From Candidatus Gastranaerophilales bacterium (GTDB lineage Bacteria > Cyanobacteriota > Vampirovibrionia > Gastranaerophilales > Gastranaerophilaceae): a DNA stretch of 64,000 nucleotides. The stretch is from the NCBI GenBank assembly GCA_944323165.1, contig CALURK010000008.1, forward strand, positions 1 to 64,000, in the 5' to 3' direction. This document shows positions 53,759 through 62,579 of this stretch, one piece after another; position 1 is the stretch's first letter; each line of letters begins with the position of its first letter. The notes beneath the pieces are model-generated. The model made no database searches, was not told where the DNA came from, and saw only the letters and a program-made list of their open reading frames with translations. A program made the translations under genes and the position numbers.

Positions 53759-55267
53759 ATGAAAGTAGGAAACGTAAATAGTAATGTAGTATTCAGAGGG
53801 CCTTTGGACGGGGCATTAACCGGCATTTTAAGAACTTGTGATATGAATGAGATGGTTAATGCTGTTGGTCTTGATGTTGGAGCAATGGTTATTCCTAGAG
53901 CGTATTATGATACAAAGAAGCGAAATGAATACGCAGGTGCCGAAACATTTATACGAGAAATTAGCGGAACTTTCATAAATTGTCTTTCAGCAGGTTTATT
54001 TGCAATGGGGATTTCAAAGGTCGTATCAAAAAATATTCAGCCGGAAGTAAAAATTAATTCTGAGAGCTGGTATTCAGAAGAATCTCTGGAAACATTAAAC
54101 AAATCTTGGAAAAAGAGCGGTAATGTTGATACTTATCTGAAAACTGTCCTTGAAAATATATCGGGCAGGGACGGAATGAGGATAAATCATTTTAAAGACA
54201 TAGACTGGAATAAAGTCGAGTGGATAGATGAAGCTCGTTGGGATAGAATTCATTGGGATAATCCGGAGTATAAAGGTATCCAAAATGATTTGAAAACAGA
54301 AAAAGGCTTTGTAAACACACTCAAAAAACTTATAAAGGATGAGAATATAACAAAAGATGATAAGAAGTTTGCTCTTTCAATTATTGAAAAACGTCTAACA
54401 AATGCTCTGGGTGCGGAACGTGATACTGAATTAAATATTGATGGGACTAAACTTTCTGCCAAATTAGAAAATATTTTGCGTGATACACACGATATGGCAA
54501 AAGATATTTTTACAAAGAAAAGTAATAAGGAAATAGAACAAGCAATTAATAAGATTTCACGCGTAAATAAAATTAAAGCCTTTGGTGCTATTTCAGCATC
54601 TTGTGTTTTAGGGCTTACAAATCAGTGGATTAATAGAAAAATAACAGAAAAAAGGACAGGTAAGAAAGGCTTTGTGGGTGATGTCGATTACACTTCTACA
54701 TTTAGAGGCGAACAGAAAAAAGACAAATTACTAATTTTAAAGAAGCTTGGTGCAAGTGCACTTATGGCAGGAATGGTATTTAGTGTAATGGGTGTAAAAA
54801 ACTTTAAGCAATTTGCCAAAAAGCTCGAATTTACAGGGCCGATTACGAGCGGTAATGCTATAAAAACCGTTTATGCCGCAAATATAATCGGAAGATTTAT
54901 GGCGGCAGATAACGGAACCGAACTACGAGAGTCAATGACAAGGGATTATTTGGGCTTCTTAAACTGGCTTGTATTTGGCGGTTTTGCGGCGAAAGGTGTT
55001 GCAAATCTTTTGGACAAAAAAGGTAAAGACTTATTCAATTACAAAAAGGACGGCAAAGGTTTAAGACACTGGCTTAATGATATGTCATTAAAGACTCATA
55101 ATGAGGTTGCATCAAAAGGGAAAGCTTTTGCAAAGAAAAATATGTGGAAGCTAAACCTCGCTCAAGCTTCAGGTATTGCATATTCTGCGGTAACTTTAGG
55201 AATATTGCTTCCGATGATGAATGCAAAAATTACAGAAATGAAGGCAAGAAAAAACAGAGGGGGGTAA
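53759..55267 (+). CDS. Large hypothetical membrane-associated protein with F-x-G motif
   Basis: 502 aa beginning MKVGNVNSNVVFRGPLDGAL. Hydrophobic segments lie around residues 70-88 (SGTFINCLSAGLFAMGIS), 278-292, 320-340 and 465-482, so it may associate with the membrane, although none is a textbook signal peptide. Between them are charged helical stretches. Basic and Gly-rich C-terminus (NAKITEMKARKNRGG). It has an AAGGAC ribosome binding site and is preceded by the candidate attenuator. No known domain recognised. alaS begins 117 nt downstream. Confidence 0.55.
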   Translation: MKVGNVNSNVVFRGPLDGALTGILRTCDMNEMVNAVGLDVGAMVIPRAYYDTKKRNEYAGAETFIREISGTFINCLSAGLFAMGISKVVSKNIQPEVKINSESWYSEESLETLNKSWKKSGNVDTYLKTVLENISGRDGMRINHFKDIDWNKVEWIDEARWDRIHWDNPEYKGIQNDLKTEKGFVNTLKKLIKDENITKDDKKFALSIIEKRLTNALGAERDTELNIDGTKLSAKLENILRDTHDMAKDIFTKKSNKEIEQAINKISRVNKIKAFGAISASCVLGLTNQWINRKITEKRTGKKGFVGDVDYTSTFRGEQKKDKLLILKKLGASALMAGMVFSVMGVKNFKQFAKKLEFTGPITSGNAIKTVYAANIIGRFMAADNGTELRESMTRDYLGFLNWLVFGGFAAKGVANLLDKKGKDLFNYKKDGKGLRHWLNDMSLKTHNEVASKGKAFAKKNMWKLNLAQASGIAYSAVTLGILLPMMNAKITEMKARKNRGG

Positions 55268-55383
55268 ATATATTACCATTTACCCTATAGAGTAATTTGG
55301 CTTATTCTTTCAAGAATATATTTACCCCTTTCTACCCTTTGATGTATAATTAGTTTACATGTAGAGAAAAAGGGATTAATTAT

Positions 55384-58035
55384 ATGCTAAAAGGAAATGA
55401 AATTAGGAAATTATACTTAGATTATTTTAAAGATAAACATCAACATACCATAGTAGAAAGTTCAAGCCTAGTGCCTGATAACCCTACTGTATTATTAACA
55501 ACCGCAGGTATGTTGCAGTTTTTGCCGATATTTTTAGGGATACAAAAATGTCCTTATAACCCTGCAAGAGCAACATCTTGCCAAAAGTGCGCACGAGCAG
55601 GCGGAAAAGATTCTGATATAGAAAATGTAGGAAGAACACCAAGACACCATACGTTTTTCGAAATGTTAGGAAACTTCTCTTTTGGTGATTACTATAAAAA
55701 AGAAGTTATTCCTTGGGCTTGGGAATTTGTAACAGAAGTTTTGAAACTTGATAAAGACAGATTATGGATAACGATTTTTGAAACTGATGACGAGGCTTAC
55801 GAAATTTGGAGAAGTGTAGGCGTTCCAGCAGAACGTATTAAGAGAAAAGGTAAAAAAGACAATTTCTGGGGCCCTCCAGGGGCATCAGGTTCTTGCGGAC
55901 CTTGCTCAGAAATTCACTATGATTTAGGTGAAGAATACAAATGTGATGATCCAAATTGTGGTATTGATACTTGTGAATGCGACAGATGGGTAGAAATTTG
56001 GAACCTTGTATTTACAGAACTTTATCAGGACGAAGAAGGAAACCAATCACCATTGGAGAAGAAAAACGTGGATACCGGCATGGGCTTGGAACGTATTGCA
56101 ATGGTATGCCAAGGTGTTGCGTCAACTTTTGAAACTGATTTGTTAAGACCGATTTTAGACAAAGTTTCTGAAATGAGCGGTGTTCCTTATAAAAAATCTG
56201 AAAAAACAGATATTTCTCTTAGAATAATTACCGATCACGCAAGATGCGTAACTTTCTTGATTTCAGATGGTGTAATTCCTGGAAATGAAGGCAGAAGCTA
56301 CGTACTTAGAATGATTTTAAGACGTGCTTTAAGACACGGAAAAATATTGGGAATGGAACTTCCTTTCCTTTATAAATTAGTTGACGTGGTTGTCGATAAT
56401 TACGGTGAAGCTTATCCTGACTTGGTTAAGAATAAGGCTAAGATTATTGATGTAATTAAGAAGGAAGAAGAACGTTTCTCTAAGACTCTTGATAGAGGAT
56501 ACAAAATGTTAGAAGATTTTATATCCGACAAAAAAGATATAGACGGAGAAAGCGCATTCAAATTGTATGATACATACGGCTTCCCATTTGAATTAACCAA
56601 AGAAATCGCTTCAGAGAACGGATTAAACGTAGATGAAGAAGGCTTCAAATCTGCAATGCAAGAACAAAAAGACAGAGCAAAAGCTGCTGCTGAAAAAATT
56701 TCCGTAACAGGCGATATAAAATATGCAAAAGTAGAAGAGCAAGTAGGTTCTACAGAATTTGTAGGTTATCTAGTTGACTGCTGTGAAGCAAAAATTCTTG
56801 CAACAATTGAAGGTGATGGCTACGTGGATGTTGTTCTTGACAGAACTCCTTTCTACGCAGAATGTGGCGGACAAGTCGGTGATAGCGGATTTATTGTTAA
56901 CGAGAATTTGAAAGCCGAAGTTCTTACGACATTTAAAGTAAACCATCTTTTTGTACACAGATGTCAGGTTGTAAATGGTGAAATCAATATAGGTGATTAT
57001 GTTTTTGCCCAGATAGATTCGGCAAGAAGAGCGCAAATAAGAGTTCACCATACATCAGCTCACCTTCTTCAAGCTGCATTGATTAAGGTTCTTGGAGATG
57101 AAGTAAAACAAGCAGGATCTCAGGTAGAAGAAAACAGGATGAGATTTGACTTTACTTTCTCACGTGCGATGACACCTCAAGAAATTGAAAAAACAGAAGA
57201 AATTATGAACAAATGGATAGGCGAAAAACTTCCTGTTCAAACTGATGTAATGAATATTGAAGAGGCAAAACTTACAGGTGCAACTGCTTTATTCGGCGAA
57301 AAATATGAAGACGTCGTAAGAGTAGTAACAATTGGCGGTAAGAAAAAATGCAATTGCGGTGACGGAAATTGCAAGGGGCATCAGGAACACCCTGAACACG
57401 AAGTTGTATCCAAGGAATTCTGTGCAGGAACTCATGCTTCAAATACGGCAGATTTAAGATTGGCAAAAATTGTATCAGAAGGCGCAATCGCAGCAGGTAC
57501 AAGAAGAATAGAAGTTGTAGTAGCCGATGCTGCAATCAAGTATTTGAACGCAAAATCTGCTGAAATTGACAAACTTGCTTCAAAATTCAAAGTTCATTTT
57601 GACGAAGTGGAAGCAAGAATAGAAAAAATCCTTGAAGAAAACAAAGAACTTCAAAAATCTTTGGAAGAAACGAAAGCAGAAATGGCAAGAAGTAAATTCT
57701 CAACATTTATTTCAAAAGCTCAAGATATTGAAGGCGGAAAATTGTTTATCTCCAAGATAGAAAACTTCGATTCAGACGCAGTAAAAGCAGGAATTGAACT
57801 TTTGGCAAACAAACTCGGAGAGTGCATTATAGTTCTTGCTAATGAAAGAATGGTAGTAGTAAAAGTTACCGATAGTTTCGTTAAGAAAGGCATCAATGCA
57901 GGCAAACTTGTAGGAGAGATTGCAAGAGCAACCGGCGCAAACGGCGGCGGACGTCCAAACTTTGCTCAAGGCGGTGTGAAAGACGCTTCTAAATTGGATG
58001 AAATTTTAGCCAAAGTTGAAGGTGATTTAAAATAA
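55384..58035 (+). CDS. alaS: Alanine-tRNA ligase
   Basis: 883 aa, full length. Class II motifs: FFEMLGNFSFGDYYKKE, the CGPCSEIHYD block with a Cys-rich CDDPNCGIDTCECDRW, IWNLVFTELYQ and DTGMGLERIAMV. The editing domain has HHTSAHLLQAAL and CAGTHASNTADLR. An extra Cys/His-rich insert (CNCGDGNCKGHQEHPEHE) sits between the editing motifs. The C-Ala domain ends GGGRPNFAQGG. It charges tRNA-Ala and hydrolyses mischarged Ser/Gly. Transcribed after the F-x-G gene; a strong terminator follows. Confidence 0.97.
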   Translation: MLKGNEIRKLYLDYFKDKHQHTIVESSSLVPDNPTVLLTTAGMLQFLPIFLGIQKCPYNPARATSCQKCARAGGKDSDIENVGRTPRHHTFFEMLGNFSFGDYYKKEVIPWAWEFVTEVLKLDKDRLWITIFETDDEAYEIWRSVGVPAERIKRKGKKDNFWGPPGASGSCGPCSEIHYDLGEEYKCDDPNCGIDTCECDRWVEIWNLVFTELYQDEEGNQSPLEKKNVDTGMGLERIAMVCQGVASTFETDLLRPILDKVSEMSGVPYKKSEKTDISLRIITDHARCVTFLISDGVIPGNEGRSYVLRMILRRALRHGKILGMELPFLYKLVDVVVDNYGEAYPDLVKNKAKIIDVIKKEEERFSKTLDRGYKMLEDFISDKKDIDGESAFKLYDTYGFPFELTKEIASENGLNVDEEGFKSAMQEQKDRAKAAAEKISVTGDIKYAKVEEQVGSTEFVGYLVDCCEAKILATIEGDGYVDVVLDRTPFYAECGGQVGDSGFIVNENLKAEVLTTFKVNHLFVHRCQVVNGEINIGDYVFAQIDSARRAQIRVHHTSAHLLQAALIKVLGDEVKQAGSQVEENRMRFDFTFSRAMTPQEIEKTEEIMNKWIGEKLPVQTDVMNIEEAKLTGATALFGEKYEDVVRVVTIGGKKKCNCGDGNCKGHQEHPEHEVVSKEFCAGTHASNTADLRLAKIVSEGAIAAGTRRIEVVVADAAIKYLNAKSAEIDKLASKFKVHFDEVEARIEKILEENKELQKSLEETKAEMARSKFSTFISKAQDIEGGKLFISKIENFDSDAVKAGIELLANKLGECIIVLANERMVVVKVTDSFVKKGINAGKLVGEIARATGANGGGRPNFAQGGVKDASKLDEILAKVEGDLK

Positions 58036-58051
58036 AAACAGATTAAAAAAA

Positions 58052-58079
58052 GGGCGGTCGGATTATAATCCGACCGCCC
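58052..58079. terminator. Terminator after alaS
   Basis: GGGCGGTCGGAT-TATA-ATCCGACCGCCC with A-run before and G-TTTTTT after; works in both directions. Confidence 0.88.
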
Positions 58080-58084
58080 GTTTT

Positions 58085-58339
58085 TTATTGCATACATTTT
58101 CCTTGGCTGTCAAAAAATTCTTCAACCTTTAGTTTATATTTATCATTGATCCCCTTCATATCTTTAGTTAGCAATTCAACAATATAACTATAAACATGAA
58201 GAAAATTGAAAAGACTTTTCGTATCGTCTTTACTCAAATCCCAATAAGTATCAAAGAGTTCATTAACAAACATTTTGTTAACAAATTCTAAAGCTTCAAT
58301 TGGATATGAGATATCTATAGTAAAATCTTCTAAGTCCAT
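58085..58339 (-). CDS. Small acidic hypothetical protein, divergent from the AbrB-like gene
   Basis: 84 aa, predicted all-helical and acidic (MDLEDFTIDISYPIEALEFV, FNFLHVYSYIVELLTKDMKG). The start follows AAGGAGG. It is not a family I know. It shares a 99-bp promoter region with the AbrB-like gene in which TTATAAT boxes are phased at 11 bp. By position it could be the partner of the AbrB-like protein, yet the divergent layout differs from standard toxin-antitoxin operons. Confidence 0.5.
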   Translation of the reverse strand: MDLEDFTIDISYPIEALEFVNKMFVNELFDTYWDLSKDDTKSLFNFLHVYSYIVELLTKDMKGINDKYKLKVEEFFDSQGKCMQ

Positions 58340-58351
58340 AAGACCTCCTTT

Positions 58352-58429
58352 ATTATAATGAAATTATAATAATATTATAATATGTTTGTCAAGTGTCTTG
58401 TTATAATAATGTTATAATAAAATTATAAT
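58352..58429. repeat. Six TTATAAT boxes in two triplets with 11-bp phasing
   Basis: TTATAAT starts at 58353, 58364, 58375 and then 58401, 58412, 58423. Spacing inside each triplet is exactly 11 bp, about one helical turn; triplet starts are 48 bp apart. Four copies extend to the palindrome ATTATAAT. The array fills the divergent promoter region, so it may be a cooperative operator, stacked -10 boxes, or both. Confidence 0.75.
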
Positions 58430-58438
58430 GGGGTACTA

Positions 58439-58594
58439 ATGTCCAAAAAACTTACACAAATCGGTACGAGTTGGGGATTTATAATACCAAAAGCATTGTT
58501 AGAAGTATTAAAAATAAACCCTGTAACCGATAAAATAGATTTTGAAATAGAGGGAAAAACTTTGAAGATAACAAAGGCTTCAAAGGATGATTAA
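58439..58594 (+). CDS. AbrB/MazE-like DNA-binding protein (51 aa)
   Basis: 51 aa; too short for common cut-offs. The pattern KKLTQIGTSWGFIIPKALLEVLKINPVTDKIDFEIEGKTLKITKAS matches the swapped-hairpin AbrB/SpoVT fold (G-x-S-x-x-x-x-I-P-K-x-x-x-x-x-L, then beta strands). Such proteins are antitoxins or transition-state regulators. The ATG is 9 nt from a TATAAT box and has no real Shine-Dalgarno sequence. The phased array upstream is a natural candidate operator. Confidence 0.7.
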   Translation: MSKKLTQIGTSWGFIIPKALLEVLKINPVTDKIDFEIEGKTLKITKASKDD

Positions 58595-58688
58595 TATTGA
58601 AAAATAGTTCTTTTTAGCTATTGAGAAAAGTCTAAAGTGTGATATAATCTTTATATACTATAAGAGTATAAAGAAAGGTTTAAATTTT

Positions 58689-59189
58689 ATGACAAGTGGG
58701 CTATCTCTAAATCTTCAATTAATGCAGGATTTGACCTCTACGTTGAATTCAAAAAGTAATCAAACTCAAAACAGTAAGCCTGAAGTGTATGCCAAAGAGG
58801 GTGAATCACGTTATATTGAGGAAATGGACTATGATGGCGACGGTGTTGTCACAATGGACGAGTACCAAAAGTACTTGGAAGAAAATAGCGTAAGTACTAC
58901 TCAGCAGGCTCAAAATGTTCAGAGTATGGGCGATTCAATGGTTAATCGTCAGGTTGCCGAGCAAGCAGAGCAAACAGAAACTCAAGAAAAGAAATTTGAT
59001 TACAATGAATATATGCAGTACTGTGAAGCTAATGCCGTATCTCAACCTTCGACGTACGCAGCGATAAAACCTGAAAACATTGAAACCAACGAAGCAGGAC
59101 TTATAATTCATAATTTTGGAAAAGCCTTAAACAGTTATTCAAAAAGTAATTTGAATTATGCGACATCAAAATTTGAGATGAATGCTTAA
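58689..59189 (+). CDS. EF-hand protein, Gln/Asn/Ser-rich
   Basis: 166 aa. A perfect 12-residue calcium loop DYDGDGVVTMDE (about 48-59) with Asp at 1, 3, 5 and Glu at 12 is followed by the exit helix YQKYLEEN. A second hand (KFDYNEYMQYCEAN, about 100-113) keeps the helix but lost the loop. No signal peptide. The rest is low complexity. It has a TATAAT-type promoter and GAAAGG ribosome binding site. Its 3' end overlaps the tsaC end by 4 nt on the other strand. Function unknown; calcium binding inferred. Confidence 0.65.
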   Translation: MTSGLSLNLQLMQDLTSTLNSKSNQTQNSKPEVYAKEGESRYIEEMDYDGDGVVTMDEYQKYLEENSVSTTQQAQNVQSMGDSMVNRQVAEQAEQTETQEKKFDYNEYMQYCEANAVSQPSTYAAIKPENIETNEAGLIIHNFGKALNSYSKSNLNYATSKFEMNA

Positions 59190-59773
59190 TTCAGTGTAAT
59201 TTCTCCTTGTCTGAAAATTACCGTTTTTCCTTCTTTAAAACCTGCAACTGTAGAAGCTTTGCCTTTTGCAGCGTAGCCGTAGTCTGGGATTACTAAATCT
59301 ACTTTATCTCCGATGTATTTAAGAGCTTCATCATAAGTTAAAGCAGGGTCTTCGCCGGAGAGGTTTGCGCTTGTTGTTGCAAGAACTCTTCCATCAATAT
59401 TTCTGCAAATTTCTGCAAAAACTTTGTTATCTGGAATTCTAACTCCGACTGTATTGAGTCCTGATGTAATGTAATCAGGAGTTTTTTCGGATTTTTCAAG
59501 AACGAGTGTTAAAGCACCCGGAAAATATTTTTTGATTAATTTTTGAGCTTCTTTTTCGATAGGTTGTTTAAGATAATCAAGTAAATTATAAAATTCATCA
59601 CTCATTAATATAAGAGGTTTTTTCCCGTCCCTGTGCTTAATTTCGTATATTTTTTTAACGGCTTTTTCGTTATTCGGTAAACAGCCCAGTCCCCAGACGG
59701 TATCTGTAACATAAGCGATAACTCCGCCATTAATGAGAGTATTATTTATTTTATCTAAATATTGTTTTTCCAT
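59186..59773 (-). CDS. tsaC: L-threonylcarbamoyladenylate synthase (Sua5/YrdC/TsaC family)
   Basis: 195 aa. It makes threonylcarbamoyl-AMP for the t6A37 modification of tRNAs that read ANN codons. Conserved blocks: GGVIAYVTDTVWGLGCLPNN, IYEIKHRDGKKPLILMS, KKYFPGALTLVLEKS, TVGVRIPDN and RVLATTSANLSGEDPALTYDEAL. The length is that of the short TsaC/YrdC form without the Sua5 extension. Partner genes tsaB and tsaD are not in the window. Confidence 0.94.
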   Translation of the reverse strand: MEKQYLDKINNTLINGGVIAYVTDTVWGLGCLPNNEKAVKKIYEIKHRDGKKPLILMSDEFYNLLDYLKQPIEKEAQKLIKKYFPGALTLVLEKSEKTPDYITSGLNTVGVRIPDNKVFAEICRNIDGRVLATTSANLSGEDPALTYDEALKYIGDKVDLVIPDYGYAAKGKASTVAGFKEGKTVIFRQGEITLN

Positions 59774-59877
59774 ACAAAAATCCTTTTCTCTATTATATTA
59801 TAAAATAATGTTACTAATGTTGCTTTTATAAAAACAGCATGTTTAAATTACTTTATAGAGGGAGAAAGAAGTATTTT

Positions 59878-60183
59878 ATGAAAATATCAGGTTTAAACGA
59901 ATATAATGTTGCTTATACAGGTAAAAAGTCATATAAAATTTTATCAGATTCATATAAAAAAGAACATAATACAGCAATGTCCAGGTTGCATAATATAAAA
60001 TATTTAAAACATGAAAAAGAATTTACTCAATCGTTTGATGATGTTGTAAGAAACTTTGACGGTGAAGGTTTTGTATCTGAGTTTAAGTCTATTGGGAGAT
60101 TTATCGGCAGTACGACCAAGATGTTAAAAGAGAAAGTTTTAAGTTTATATTATTCAAACAAATCACGGGTAAAAGAGTCTTAA
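59878..60183 (+). CDS. Small hypothetical protein with N-terminal F-x-G-like motif
   Basis: 101 aa from the ATG at 59878 (AGAAAGAAG upstream); the 13-codon longer frame is rejected. Begins MKISGLNEYNVAYTGKKSYK, where Y-T-G takes the place of F-x-G. Basic and helical, no membrane segment. Related to the other F-x-G proteins here only through the N-terminal pattern. Function unknown. Confidence 0.5.
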   Translation: MKISGLNEYNVAYTGKKSYKILSDSYKKEHNTAMSRLHNIKYLKHEKEFTQSFDDVVRNFDGEGFVSEFKSIGRFIGSTTKMLKEKVLSLYYSNKSRVKES

Positions 60184-60242
60184 TTTGTATAGTTACATAC
60201 TTTTATAGTATAATACAGTCACATTGAAAAAAGGAGAAAGTT

Positions 60243-60488
60243 ATGGTTCAGCAATTTAATACACCACAAAAAACAAGGCAGGCTGTAATATTGTTTTTGA
60301 AAGGTTCAGCGACTCCGATTGTAATGTATTTTGACAATCCGCAATCGGTATATGCAGAGCTAAAACAATTAATGAAGAGTCCGACTCCTGTTTTGGTAGA
60401 AAAAGAACCGATAGGTCCTATAAAAAGGCTTTGTTTTGTGTCAACACAAATAGCAGGTTTAGTATTGCAGGAAGAACCTTATGCATAA
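60243..60488 (+). CDS. Conserved-looking small protein upstream of yceD
   Basis: 81 aa: KTRQAVILFLKGSATPIVMYFDNPQSVYAELKQLMKSPTPVLVEKEPIGPIKRLCFVSTQIAGLVLQEEPY. Alternating beta strands and one helix suggest a compact alpha/beta or SH3-like fold that could bind RNA or protein. It has a strong AAAGGAG ribosome binding site, a TATAAT promoter about 40 nt upstream and overlaps the next gene by 8 nt. It is the first gene of the yceD-rpmF-plsX-fabH-fabD run. Not a named family to me. Confidence 0.65.
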   Translation: MVQQFNTPQKTRQAVILFLKGSATPIVMYFDNPQSVYAELKQLMKSPTPVLVEKEPIGPIKRLCFVSTQIAGLVLQEEPYA

Positions 60489-61002
60489 TAATGAAGAAGA
60501 AACCAAAGTTAATTCGACAATTATATCAATAGAGGAAATTGAACGGACTCCAGACAAGCGTATACATTACAATTATGAAGGTGCGATAAAAGAGCTTGAG
60601 GGTTGTGAAGTCAGTGCGGATTTGGATATAAAATCTTTGGGCGATTTTATAGAAGTTCAAGGTCACGTGACTGGCGTAATAAAATTGGAATGTGACAGAT
60701 GTCTGAATAAATTTGATTATGATTTGGACTTTGATATAGAAGAAACTTACGCAAAACATTCCCTGTATGAAGAATATTCCCAAGAGGTGGAACTCAAGTC
60801 AGGACAGTTTATTATGGATTTGAACGGCAAAAAAGAAATAGATATTTATGACTTATTGTATCAATCTGTAATATTAAACTTACCAAATAAAAAAGTTTGT
60901 GGTATAAATAATTGTAATGAGGGACTATTTGTGTCTGATGAAGATATGGAAGTTCATGATGAAAGGATGGATGTTTTTAAGAACATCAAAATAGAAGGGT
61001 AA
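60481..61002 (+). CDS. yceD: YceD/DUF177 family protein
   Basis: 173 aa. DUF177 proteins lie directly before rpmF in many bacteria and help 23S rRNA accumulation. Characteristic: GHVTGVIKLECDRCLNKFDYDLDFDIEETYA (the C-x-R-C motif) and the end IDIYDLLYQSVILNLPNKKVC...C. Its start lies inside the preceding gene, so translation is coupled. Position 63 nt before rpmF supports the call. Confidence 0.9.
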   Translation: MHNNEEETKVNSTIISIEEIERTPDKRIHYNYEGAIKELEGCEVSADLDIKSLGDFIEVQGHVTGVIKLECDRCLNKFDYDLDFDIEETYAKHSLYEEYSQEVELKSGQFIMDLNGKKEIDIYDLLYQSVILNLPNKKVCGINNCNEGLFVSDEDMEVHDERMDVFKNIKIEG

Positions 61003-61064
61003 GTATCCCAGAAAGTCGGAAAATATAAGTAGTACTAAAAAAGAAATAGAAAGGTATAGGAAAA

Positions 61065-61418
61065 ATGGCAGTACCAAAGAAAAGAACAGGGCATAGTGCT
61101 CAAGGAAAAAGAAGATCAAATTGGAAGGCAGTGAAGCCTGAATTAACAACATGTCCAAACTGCGGAGCAAAAGTATTGACTCACACAGTATGTACAGCTT
61201 GCGGAACATACAAAGGAAAAGTAGTTTCCAAGAAAGCTGAAGGATACGTAGAAGAATCTAAAGCAGAAGAAGTAAAAGAAGAAAAAAAGACAAAAAAATC
61301 AACTAAGAAATCTGCAGAAGTAAAAGAAGAAGTAAAAGCAGAAGAAGTTGTTGAAGAAAAAACTGAAGAAGCAGCAGAAGAAGTAAAGGAAGAAAAAACA
61401 GAAAATCCTGAAGCTTAG
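61065..61418 (+). CDS. rpmF: Ribosomal protein L32 with a long charged C-terminal extension
   Basis: 117 aa, roughly twice the usual 55-60. Residues 1-57 are normal L32: MAVPKKRTGHSAQGKRRSNW, then two C-x-x-C pairs (CPNCGAKVLTHTVCTACG) and TYKGK. Residues 58-117 are almost only Lys, Glu, Ala, Val and Thr with repeats such as AEEVKEEKK and EVKEEVKAEEVVEE, likely disordered or a single charged helix. The extension is in frame with no sign of frameshift. Ribosome binding site weak (AAAGGTATAGG). Confidence 0.93.
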   Translation: MAVPKKRTGHSAQGKRRSNWKAVKPELTTCPNCGAKVLTHTVCTACGTYKGKVVSKKAEGYVEESKAEEVKEEKKTKKSTKKSAEVKEEVKAEEVVEEKTEEAAEEVKEEKTENPEA

Positions 61419-61454
61419 TCTGGGAAGCTTAAGTTAAGAATATAGAGGGTGAGA

Positions 61455-62510
61455 ATGACAAGAATAGCTATAGATGCAATGGGGGGCGATCATGCGCCGT
61501 TTGAGATAGTAGCTGGTGCGGTATGGGCAGCAGCAGAGTACGGAGTGGCGTTAGAGTTAGTCGGAAAACAAGATAGAATAGAACACTGTCTTGAAGTAAT
61601 ACAACAAGAAGGATTTTTATCGGATTGTGGTAAAGCCGGCAGAAAAAGAAGAATTCGAGTAGATGTAAAATCTTTGGATATCAAGATAACTCACGCGTCA
61701 GAAATTATCGAAATGGGCGAAGCTCCTGGTCAAGCTATTCGAAAGAAGAAAAACTCATCAATAGTTTTATCGGTAAGTTCAGTTGCAACAGGCAGCTCAG
61801 ACGCGCTTGTTGCAGCAGGTTCTACCGGTGCTGCTATGGCTTCCAGCTTGTTTGGTCTGGGAAGAATTCCCGGTATCGACAGACCTGCAATTGCGGTTAC
61901 TCTTCCAACAATGAAGAAACCTATTGTTATAATTGATGCCGGTGCAAACAGCAACTGTACTCCTCAAATGTTGAAGCAATTCGCGATTATGGGTATGACT
62001 TTTTCTAAGAATGTTTTAGGAATAGAAAATCCACGTGTAGGTGTTTTGAATATCGGTGAGGAAGCCGGCAAAGGTAACGAATTAGCTCAAAGCACTTATA
62101 ACATTCTTGAGGAAGAAAAGGAAAGATTTAACTTCATGGGCAACGTTGAGGGAAGAGAATTGTTCCTTAATGTTTGTGATGTGGTTGTATGTGACGGTTT
62201 TGTAGGAAACGTGGTACTAAAAGTTACTGAGGGTACTTCTTCATTATTGTTTAAGATGATAAAGAGTGAATTTAAATCAGACTTTTTAGGTATGATAATC
62301 GGTCTTTTAGCAAAACCGTTTATGAAAAGAATTTATGAGAAAATTAACTACGAAGAATACGGCGGCGCATTATTATTAGGCGTTAAGGGAATTACAGTAA
62401 TTTCTCACGGCAGAAGCAAAGCTTATGCGATCAAGAAGGCCGTAAAGGTAGCTAAAGAGGCAGTTGAAAAGGGTGTAAACAGCAAAATTTCCGAATCAAT
62501 TGCTATATAG
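61455..62510 (+). CDS. plsX: Phosphate acyltransferase PlsX
   Basis: 351 aa from the ATG at 61455 (AGAGGGTG upstream); a GTG two codons earlier is possible. It converts acyl-ACP and phosphate to acyl-phosphate, the donor for PlsY in phospholipid synthesis. Family blocks: IAIDAMGGDHAPFEIVAGA, GSTGAAMASSLFGLGRIPGIDRPAIAVTLPT, DAGANSNCTPQML, NIGEEAGKGNE, NVEGRELF, VCDGFVGNVVLKVTEG and EYGGALLLGVKG. Part of the rpmF-plsX-fabH-fabD operon. Confidence 0.96.
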   Translation: MTRIAIDAMGGDHAPFEIVAGAVWAAAEYGVALELVGKQDRIEHCLEVIQQEGFLSDCGKAGRKRRIRVDVKSLDIKITHASEIIEMGEAPGQAIRKKKNSSIVLSVSSVATGSSDALVAAGSTGAAMASSLFGLGRIPGIDRPAIAVTLPTMKKPIVIIDAGANSNCTPQMLKQFAIMGMTFSKNVLGIENPRVGVLNIGEEAGKGNELAQSTYNILEEEKERFNFMGNVEGRELFLNVCDVVVCDGFVGNVVLKVTEGTSSLLFKMIKSEFKSDFLGMIIGLLAKPFMKRIYEKINYEEYGGALLLGVKGITVISHGRSKAYAIKKAVKVAKEAVEKGVNSKISESIAI

Positions 62511-62517
62511 GATTTGA

Positions 62518-62542
62518 AAGCCGGCATGTGTCGTGCCGGCTT
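62518..62542 (+). terminator. Terminator or attenuating hairpin between plsX and fabH
   Basis: AAGCCGGCA, loop, TGCCGGCTT followed by AATTTTATTT. It probably only partly stops transcription, because fabH follows at once without a clear promoter. Confidence 0.65.
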
Positions 62543-62579
62543 AATTTTATTTCTATGAGGTAAGAGGAGTATTTAATCA

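Noticed and set aside
58085-58594. Standard MazEF-type toxin-antitoxin operon
   Set aside because: The genes are divergent and the 84-residue protein shows no MazF, PIN or RelE motifs.
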